Assembly: GCA_002389295.1 (NCBI GenBank)
Contig: DGOE01000010.1
Location: 14,774-21,175 of the forward strand
Source: Flavobacteriales bacterium UBA4474
GTDB taxonomy: Bacteria; Bacteroidota; Bacteroidia; Flavobacteriales_D; Sanyastnellaceae
Length of the DNA: 6,402 bases
Direction: 5' to 3'
Each line of letters starts with the position of its first letter. Position 1 is the first letter of the stretch. The notes below the pieces were generated by a model, which saw only the letters and a program-made list of their open reading frames with translations, did not search any database and was not told where the DNA came from. The position numbers and the translations under genes were made by a program. Of this stretch, positions 1 to 5,329 are shown piece after piece.

Positions 1-1355
1 TCGCCAATGGCGTCATCTGTTGCACAGCTCCCGTCATCGTCCGTTGCCGTTGGGTCATAATTGCAAGCATAAGGGTTTGTGCAGCCGGGAACTTCGGCGT
101 CGTCGCATACACCATCGCCATCCGAATCCGCCAAGCACGTTCCACCACATTCTCCGACTGCATCCAGTTGGTTGCCGTCACAGTCGCAATCTCCCAGAGG
201 TATTCCCAAGCAACCACAAGCATAGATTTCACCGGGGCCGTTGCATATCCCGCACGCATCAATCGTTCCCACACAGTCGTCTAGGTCATCGCAAATCCCA
301 TCACTGTCTTCATCGGAAGCGCATGTTCCCCCACATACTCCAATGACATCGACAACATTGCCATCACAATCGCAGTCTCCCAATGGAATCCCTGGGCCGC
401 CACAGACTCCACAGGCATCCAAATACAGACATGACAGATTGTATGGATCCAGGAAATTGCAGGCTCCGGTATCCGTGCAAGCATCAAATTCATCGCAGAT
501 TCCATCTGAATCGACGTCAGAATCGCATGGACACGATTCCGGTTGAGACCAAGTGGGCTCACCCAATCCTTCCGTTGTAAAAGAGACTCCCAATCGCAAG
601 TCGACACCTCCCCCTTGAACAAACTGAATATTCCACAGTCCCGATAAGGCTCCTGAGGTCGTGAATTGCCCCAAAAGCACTTTTCCTTCTCCATCCGGCA
701 CAGCATTGGAGGAGCTGGGATAAGCGAACCATCCACCCCCCACTACCGTGGTCATGGAGAAACTGCTGCCTGTCGCTCCGCTACCAGGCTCGAAAAGGGA
801 AATCCAATTCTCCGCTGGATCGGCGGCCGTAGAAACCGTCTCGAAACCCAAGCCCAACATGGACGGTGATGCATCCGCACCGATGGTGACCCAGCTGTCA
901 TATTCCAACGTGGGAAAACCCGCGGTAAACAACAAAGGCTGTATTCCAGTGCCGGCAATAGAGCCGAGTGCGTCTTGATAGAATCCACCGGGCGCGTTCA
1001 TTTCCAATATGCCCCCTCCCGCGGAACCGGAAACAGCCGTGACGCGATCCGAAGATGAGGGGGTCACCGCATAGATCCGGTAGGTGTTCATTCCGGCCAA
1101 CGCTTCCAAGCCCTCTGCGGAGCCGTCGTGTTGGGACACGAGTTCGACGCGCAGCCCATATCCATCGGTGAGGAAATCGGCACTTGTAGCAACGACAACC
1201 TCGGGACAGCTGCAATAGTCGCACGAGCCATCATCTTGGGTGGCCGAAACATCATAGTTGCAAGCAGCAGCATCGGTGCAGCCGGGTGTATCCTGTGCCT
1301 CTGCAGACGCAGAGGCAGTAGAGACCAAAAAGAATAGGGTAATCAAACGTTTCAT
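1..1355 (-). CDS. Secreted cysteine-rich repeat protein, paralogue of its upstream neighbour (C-terminal part beyond window)
   Basis: The ATG is at 1353-1355 and 451 codons are visible with no stop, so the C-terminus lies beyond base 1. Residues 1-20 form a signal peptide with a hydrophobic core (LITLFFLVS) and an Ala-x-Ala type end (AEA, then QD). One GCTD...ACNYD...DDGSC unit follows at 25-45. An unrecognised domain spans about 66-272 (YGLRVELV, TYRIY, FYQD, YDSWVTIG, GQFTTSG) and matches the N-terminal domain of the upstream gene. Residues 277 to the window edge hold three DxDxDGxCD thrombospondin-3-like calcium motifs, two CGxC-GPG/CDCDGN modules and two more ACN-type units. The start overlaps the upstream stop in an ATGA, implying translational coupling in one operon. 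The role is probably extracellular and structural or adhesive; no catalytic motif is visible. Product naming beyond this would be guesswork. Confidence 0.88.
   Translation of the reverse strand, partial: MKRLITLFFLVSTASASAEAQDTPGCTDAAACNYDVSATQDDGSCDYCSCPEVVVATSADFLTDGYGLRVELVSQHDGSAEGLEALAGMNTYRIYAVTPSSSDRVTAVSGSAGGGILEMNAPGGFYQDALGSIAGTGIQPLLFTAGFPTLEYDSWVTIGADASPSMLGLGFETVSTAADPAENWISLFEPGSGATGSSFSMTTVVGGGWFAYPSSSNAVPDGEGKVLLGQFTTSGALSGLWNIQFVQGGGVDLRLGVSFTTEGLGEPTWSQPESCPCDSDVDSDGICDEFDACTDTGACNFLDPYNLSCLYLDACGVCGGPGIPLGDCDCDGNVVDVIGVCGGTCASDEDSDGICDDLDDCVGTIDACGICNGPGEIYACGCLGIPLGDCDCDGNQLDAVGECGGTCLADSDGDGVCDDAEVPGCTNPYACNYDPTATDDDGSCATDDAIG
3..527 (-). repeat. TSP3-like and CGVC-type modules in the downstream paralogue (residues 277-451)
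   Basis: Motifs in order: DVDSDGICDEFD, ACTDTGACNF, CGVCGGPG with GDCDCDGN, DEDSDGICDD, CGICNGPG with GDCDCDGN, DSDGDGVCDD, then GCTNPYACNYD with DDGSC. The last 62 visible residues align without gaps to residues 986-1047 of the large protein, so the array probably continues past the window edge with another CGGxC module. Confidence 0.85.
540..1160 (-). other. Second copy of the unrecognised domain, in the downstream paralogue (residues 66-272)
   Basis: The motifs, in order, are YGLRVELV (66-73), TYRIY (91-95), AVSG (107-110), FYQD (125-128), FPTLEYDSWVTIG (147-159), VVGGGWF and LLGQFTTSG. They align with those of the large protein, with insertions and deletions between them. Here the domain is preceded by one cysteine-rich unit, whereas in the large protein it comes first. 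Confidence 0.75.
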
Positions 1356-4300
1356 TCTGAAGCGCAGTTGGTTCCGTAGTTGAATAGGATATGTAGGATG
1401 TCGTCTATGCCGATGAATCCATCGAGGTTGGCATCGCCCAAACAATCGTTGGGCGCAGCAAATCCGATGCAAGTACCATCGTCGAAGGAGGCACTCGCAT
1501 CATAGTTGTCTGCCCCGGAATAAGTACAGCCAGCACAGGACGAAAATTCGCAACTTCCGTCATCGAAGGTGGCCTCAGACATGTAGTTGCAAGCTTCCTC
1601 AGCGGTGCATCCCGAAGATTCCTCGTCGTCGCAAACACCGTTGCCGTTGAAGTCGGACGAACAGCCGCCTCCGCACACGCCCAGCGCGTCCAATGTGTTG
1701 CCGGCACAGTCGCAGGTCCCGACCGGCAGTGGCTCGCAGCCACAAGGCCAAACCGCTCCGGGGCCATTGCACACACCGCAGGTATCGATTGTACCCACGC
1801 AGGGATCGTCAACGTCGCAAATCCCATCGCCATCGAGGTCGGCAACGCAATCGCCGCCACATATCCCAAGGGCATCCAGCACATTGCCGCCACAATCACA
1901 ATCCCCTGCAGGCCTCAGAGTGCAACCACATTCATATATGTCCCCTGGACCGTTGCAAACCCCGCAAGCGTCCACCGTGCCCACACAGTCATCCTCATCA
2001 TCACAGACGCCATCCCCATCGAGGTCCTGCGTGCATTCGCCTCCACAGACTCCAAGCGCATCGTCAACCGCACAGGAACCGTCGTCGTCCGTTGCCGTCG
2101 CGTCGTAGTTGCATGCAAACGGGTTCATGCACCCCGGCACCTCGGACGAATCGCACACTCCGTCTCCATCGAGGTCCGAGGCGCAGCTGCCCCCGCATTC
2201 GCCGACCGCATCCAGCTGATTGCCCTCGCAGTCACAGTCGCCGACCGGTCGCTGCGCACACCCGCACTCGAAAATGGCACCCGGTCCATTGCACACGCCA
2301 CAGTCGTCGAGGACGCCCTGGCAATCAGGATCGTCATCGCAAATACCGTCCCCATCGAGATCGGCGATGCAATCGCCACCGCACACCCCGATGGCATCCA
2401 ATTCATTGCCGAAACAGTCGCAATCCCCTGCGGGAATGCCGCAACCACCGCACACCCCACATTCGTCTTCGAACAAGCAGTAGTCCGCTGTGGCGTCCAA
2501 ATAGTTGCAGGCCGTCAAGTCGGCACACCCATCCACATCGTCGCATACCCCGTCGGCATCCGCATCGGTCGTGCAATCCCCTCCACACACCCCCGCCGCA
2601 TCCAAGGTGTTGCCATCGCAATCGCACTCCCCTGCCGGCACATCCTCACACCCACAGGAGTAAACCACCCCCGGGCCATTGCACACCCCACATACATCGA
2701 CCGTCCCAATGCAATCGTCCACGTCATCACACACCCCATCAGCGTCCGCATCCTCCGCACAGCTCCCGCCACAATCCCCTAATACATCCAAATACAAACA
2801 TGACCCATCATCTTCAGCTGCTGAAGGGTTGTAATTGCACGCCATATTGTCTATACATCCTACACAAGAAAAAACACAACTACCATCTTCATAAATGGCC
2901 GAAGAGTCATAGTTACATGCCGTATTTATCGTGCAACCAACACAACTCGTGTATTCGCAAGAGCCATCGTCGACCGATATATAGATATTGAAGTTGCAAG
3001 CGAAGGAATCAGTGCAGCCTGACGCCTCCTGCTCGTCACATACACCGTCATCGTCGGCATCATTATTACAGTTGCCATCGCAGTCCAGATATGGTCCAAT
3101 GGGGTATGTGCAACTACCATCATCCCCTTCCGCAGAAGCGTTGTAATTGCAAGCATTCGAATCTAGGCATCCCGCTATTCCATAAAAACAAGTGCCATCA
3201 TCATATAAAGCCGTGGCGTCAAAATTGGATGCATCAGGGTCGGTACAACCGAGACAAGAAGTGTATTCGCAGGAGCCGTCATCGAAGAGGTTGACTGCGT
3301 CATAGTTGCACGCTGCCGGGTCGGTACAACCTGTTACACAGGCATAATCACAGCTGCCATCATCAAAAACGTTGATCGAATTGAAGTTGCATGCGATAGA
3401 ATCAGTGCAACCTGTAACACAGGCGTAGTCGCATGAACCATCATTGAAAGTGGCTACTGAATCAAAATTGCAACCTATTGGATCCGTGCATCCCGCACAG
3501 GTTTCGTATTCACATGAGCCATCATTGAACTCTGCTACCGGATCGTAGTTGCAGGCGTCGGATTGCATACAACCTGATGGTTCTGCTTCATCGCACACTC
3601 CATCGCCATCCTGATCATTGACACATTGGCCGAAACAATCAAAGTAGGTTTCGCCAAACAGGTCTTGCGGATACAAGCATACGCTGTCGCCTTGGAATGT
3701 GGCCGTCTCATCAAAATTGCATGCATCCGTTTCCATACATCCATAACATGCACCGAAATCACACATGGCCTCGACGTGGGCATTGGCATCAGGGTGGTAA
3801 GCACAAGAAACCGGATTGTTGCAGCCCCGGATCAGGTATGGTGATTGACCTGAACAAGCTCCATCTTGTGTGTGCGACCCCAAGTCTGAGAGGTCCACGT
3901 TGGAAAGCACTTCCCATTCCCCGTCCCCTGAGTTGATTCCAGCCGATGCAGACCAATCTCCTCCATTTCCATCCGCTACATGGGATTTTCGTTTGATGGT
4001 CCGGTTGTAGGTGGCATCCGCGATCCCAGACACGGTCCACCCCAAGCCTTCATCGGATCCAAGAATTCCAATTTGGTCCACAATAGCTCCATCGCTTGAA
4101 CGAATCAGTCCAATAGCGTCATCACCGGAGGAAATTTCAGGAACTGTAGAGTTGGCCGCATTCAAAATGGTCGCATTGGCCCCTTCCTCGGCTACCACAA
4201 AGACTTCGTTCGGCCCCAATCGAAATCCAGTTGGGAATTGGATGTCTTCGAAGTCGAATCCACCTTCGGGATTCAGCTGATTCGCAGTGCGACCTACGTG

Positions 4301-5191
4301 GAAGGCATCGAGCAAGATGCTGTCCGATGAAGCGTTGTGAATCTCGAAATAGGTATCGTTTGCTGGGCCTTCCGTGAATTCAGAAAAATAGATGCCCGCA
4401 GGACAGCAGTCTTCTAACGAATCGGGAACAAGACAAGAACCGTCATCTATCGTTACGATGGGATTGAAATTGCAAGCCAATGAATTGTTACACCCTTTGG
4501 TGTCGGGACTAACATAATAGAACGTCTCACGATATTCCGACATACCCAATCCGTTGACAAATATTTGAGTATAGAACTGAAGAACGAGGGTGCCATCGGT
4601 GGTGAATTGACCGACCAGAACACGCATATCATCGCCGGCAATGCCATTTAAGTCCCCATTCAGAGAGTACCATGCACCACCAATTACATCGTCCATTTCT
4701 ATGTTGCCCCCGGGAAGGTCTATTCCTGGCGCAAAGTTGTTTACCCATTGATTCTGCGACGATTGAACAGAGGAAACGAATGCTTCACCCGACCCAGGTG
4801 GTCCTTCCAAACCTATTGTAACAAAAGAATCAAACGCCATTTCGGGAAAAAACTGAAACAATGCAGGATTATTCCAGTTGGCGGTTGCTCCACTCCAATT
4901 ACCATCATTGTCAAAGGTGTTGCTATCCTGATAAAACGAAGTCGAAGTGGATGCATATGTCGGATTAGTTGCATCACCTGAAACACTACTAAGAAAATCG
5001 TTCTCGTTTTCCATGGTGATGTAAGCCCGATAACAGGAGTATCCTGTAAGGTCAACAACACCATCAAAACTTGCAATCTCACCGATGTTTCCTGCTACCA
5101 CTTCGACTTCGAGGCCGTATTGCTGGGCGGAGGAATTCGAGGCGAGGGCAAGTAGGCAGCAGGCAAGTAGGAATCGCAGGCTTTTCAGCAT
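1352..5191 (-). CDS. Giant secreted multidomain cysteine-rich repeat protein with lamin-tail domain and C-terminal EF-hand/dockerin-like loop
   Basis: This is a complete gene of 1279 codons plus TGA. The reading frame stays open upstream to 6022, but the ATG at 5191 is chosen because it opens a textbook signal peptide (LRFLLACCLLALA, cleavage after SSA at residue 22); the extension would lie antisense to the lectin gene. In order: an unrecognised domain at 25-230 shared with the downstream paralogue; a first GCNN...DDGSC unit at 233-253; a lamin-tail-like domain at about 265-426; cysteine-rich units from 456 to 798, including tandem 26-27 residue repeats; a block at 799-1193 of DxDGDGxCD calcium motifs alternating with CGVCNGPG and CDCxGN modules; two more units at 1194-1247; and an EF-hand loop at 1253-1264. 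No type IX secretion C-terminal domain is visible. It is probably an extracellular calcium-binding, disulfide-stabilised surface or matrix protein (inference); no catalytic residues were found. Confidence 0.9.
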   Translation of the reverse strand: MLKSLRFLLACCLLALASNSSAQQYGLEVEVVAGNIGEIASFDGVVDLTGYSCYRAYITMENENDFLSSVSGDATNPTYASTSTSFYQDSNTFDNDGNWSGATANWNNPALFQFFPEMAFDSFVTIGLEGPPGSGEAFVSSVQSSQNQWVNNFAPGIDLPGGNIEMDDVIGGAWYSLNGDLNGIAGDDMRVLVGQFTTDGTLVLQFYTQIFVNGLGMSEYRETFYYVSPDTKGCNNSLACNFNPIVTIDDGSCLVPDSLEDCCPAGIYFSEFTEGPANDTYFEIHNASSDSILLDAFHVGRTANQLNPEGGFDFEDIQFPTGFRLGPNEVFVVAEEGANATILNAANSTVPEISSGDDAIGLIRSSDGAIVDQIGILGSDEGLGWTVSGIADATYNRTIKRKSHVADGNGGDWSASAGINSGDGEWEVLSNVDLSDLGSHTQDGACSGQSPYLIRGCNNPVSCAYHPDANAHVEAMCDFGACYGCMETDACNFDETATFQGDSVCLYPQDLFGETYFDCFGQCVNDQDGDGVCDEAEPSGCMQSDACNYDPVAEFNDGSCEYETCAGCTDPIGCNFDSVATFNDGSCDYACVTGCTDSIACNFNSINVFDDGSCDYACVTGCTDPAACNYDAVNLFDDGSCEYTSCLGCTDPDASNFDATALYDDGTCFYGIAGCLDSNACNYNASAEGDDGSCTYPIGPYLDCDGNCNNDADDDGVCDEQEASGCTDSFACNFNIYISVDDGSCEYTSCVGCTINTACNYDSSAIYEDGSCVFSCVGCIDNMACNYNPSAAEDDGSCLYLDVLGDCGGSCAEDADADGVCDDVDDCIGTVDVCGVCNGPGVVYSCGCEDVPAGECDCDGNTLDAAGVCGGDCTTDADADGVCDDVDGCADLTACNYLDATADYCLFEDECGVCGGCGIPAGDCDCFGNELDAIGVCGGDCIADLDGDGICDDDPDCQGVLDDCGVCNGPGAIFECGCAQRPVGDCDCEGNQLDAVGECGGSCASDLDGDGVCDSSEVPGCMNPFACNYDATATDDDGSCAVDDALGVCGGECTQDLDGDGVCDDEDDCVGTVDACGVCNGPGDIYECGCTLRPAGDCDCGGNVLDALGICGGDCVADLDGDGICDVDDPCVGTIDTCGVCNGPGAVWPCGCEPLPVGTCDCAGNTLDALGVCGGGCSSDFNGNGVCDDEESSGCTAEEACNYMSEATFDDGSCEFSSCAGCTYSGADNYDASASFDDGTCIGFAAPNDCLGDANLDGFIGIDDILHILFNYGTNCASE
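1400..1435 (-). other. Single EF-hand/dockerin-type calcium loop near the C-terminus (residues 1253-1264)
   Basis: The 12-residue loop DANLDGFIGIDD has acidic or amide side chains at positions 1, 3, 5, 11 and 12, Gly at 6 and Ile at 8. It is preceded by CLG and followed by a short amphipathic helix ILHILFNYG and a final Cys four residues from the end. Dockerin domains normally have two such halves; here there is one, flanked by a likely disulfide pair (C1250 and C1276). Confidence 0.75.
1451..1612 (-). repeat. Two terminal cysteine-rich units (residues 1194-1247)
   Basis: The first unit (GCTAEEACNYM...DDGSC with linker EFSSCA) has four cysteines. The second (GCTYSGADNYD...DDGTC with linker IGFAAP) has only two, lacking the second and the linker cysteine together. 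They sit between the calcium-motif block and the terminal EF-hand loop. Confidence 0.85.
1613..2797 (-). repeat. Compound block of TSP3-like calcium motifs and CGVCNGPG/CDCxGN modules (residues 799-1193)
   Basis: Seven Asp-rich motifs of the DxDxDGxCD type (for example DLDGDGVCDD) alternate with five CGVC-modules. Four are full (CGVCNGPG, then CGC, GDCDCxGN, LDAxGxCGGxC) and one is shortened (CGVCGGCGIPAGDCDC, near 2430-2460). Two ACN-type units are interspersed. The Asp motifs resemble thrombospondin type 3 repeats, which bind calcium in a disulfide-rich rod; that role here is inferred. This part of the gene is much more GC-rich than the preceding repeats. Confidence 0.85.
2798..3019 (-). 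repeat. Three further tandem cysteine-rich units (residues 725-798)
   Basis: The units start at residues 725, 752 and 778 (GCTDSFACNF, GCTINTACNYD, GCIDNMACNYN), each closing in [DE]DGSC. They are separated from the preceding five-unit run by one unit followed by a DADDDGVCD calcium-type motif. The DNA is markedly AT-richer than the block that follows in the gene. Confidence 0.85.
3173..3574 (-). repeat. Five tandem 26-27 residue cysteine-rich coding repeats (residues 540-673)
   Basis: The units start at residues 540, 567, 594, 621 and 648, giving an 81-base period with one 78-base unit. Each reads GC-[TM]-[DQ]-x-x-[AG]-[CS]-N-[YF]-[DN], six variable residues, then [DN]DG-[ST]-C and a short linker. 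Four units carry a fourth cysteine in the linker. The fifth unit (GCTDPDASNFD...DDGTC) lacks both the second cysteine and the linker cysteine. Neighbouring units share near-identical DNA, such as the CCTGTWACACAGGC match at 3330 and 3411, which points to expansion by unequal recombination. Confidence 0.9.
3914..4399 (-). other. Lamin-tail-like (LTD) domain of the large protein (residues about 265-426)
   Basis: The segment begins IYFSEFTEGPANDTYFEIHN and continues with a hydrophobic strand (ILLDAF), FPTGFRLGPNEVFVVA, SGDDAIGLI, DGAIVDQIG, GWTVSG, NRTIKRK and a closing GNGGDW...GEW. This is the order of conserved strands in bacterial lamin-tail domains, which are immunoglobulin-like folds common in secreted Bacteroidota proteins and thought to act in binding or attachment. 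It sits between the first and second cysteine-rich units. Confidence 0.72.
4502..5119 (-). other. Unrecognised N-terminal domain of the large protein (residues 25-230)
   Basis: This stretch of about 206 residues directly follows the signal peptide. It has alternating hydrophobic residues typical of beta structure and the motifs YGLEVEVV, CYRAY, VSGD, FYQD (86-89), FDSFVTIG (120-127), GGAWY and VGQFTTDG (193-200). The same motifs occur in the same order in the downstream gene, so it is a real domain and not a spacer. I do not recognise a named family and assign no function. Confidence 0.75.
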
Positions 5192-5329
5192 GGCAAGTGG
5201 TTTGGTTGATGCAATGTACCGAGCAAACCTTATAATATCGGGACGTTCGTAAAGCGGTCCACAGGGGGGTGTCCATTGATATTGGTCAATACAGGGAGGG
5301 CCTTGGCATGGGCCGGCTACCTTCGGGGC
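5192..5329. promoter_or_regulatory. Divergent promoter region with overlapping candidate -7/-10 elements
   Basis: This 138-base gap separates the two divergent starts. On the plus strand a TATAAT (5231-5236) lies 22 bases after TTG (5206-5208), within the spacing reported for Bacteroidota promoters, although the box is not a TAnnTTTG match. On the minus strand TAAGGTTTG (complement of 5224-5232) is one base off the TAnnTTTG consensus and would give a leader of about 25 bases. The two elements overlap. A small inverted repeat (ATTGA at 5275-5279, TCAAT at 5286-5290) lies downstream on the lectin side. No Shine-Dalgarno sequence precedes either start. All of this is by eye. Confidence 0.4.

Noticed and set aside
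1340..1365. A possible terminator or promoter between the two minus-strand genes.
   Set aside because: The genes overlap by four bases and no hairpin with a T run is visible, so separate transcription is not supported by the sequence.
1693..2991. A plus-strand open frame of 432 codons across the repeat array.
   Set aside because: The product is a low-complexity His/Arg/Pro-rich string. The frame stays open because Cys-, Asp- and Gly-rich codons on the other strand rarely give stops when reversed.
2798..3574. Regular 78-81 base periodicity that might suggest a CRISPR array.
   Set aside because: The repeats are degenerate at DNA level, in frame, and conserved as protein motifs; there are no identical direct repeats with unique spacers.
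5156..5191. LLACC in the large protein's leader as a possible lipobox.
   Set aside because: The cysteines lie in the middle of the hydrophobic core after only about 10 residues, the residue before the Ala is Leu, and a good signal peptidase I site (SSA, then QQ) follows.
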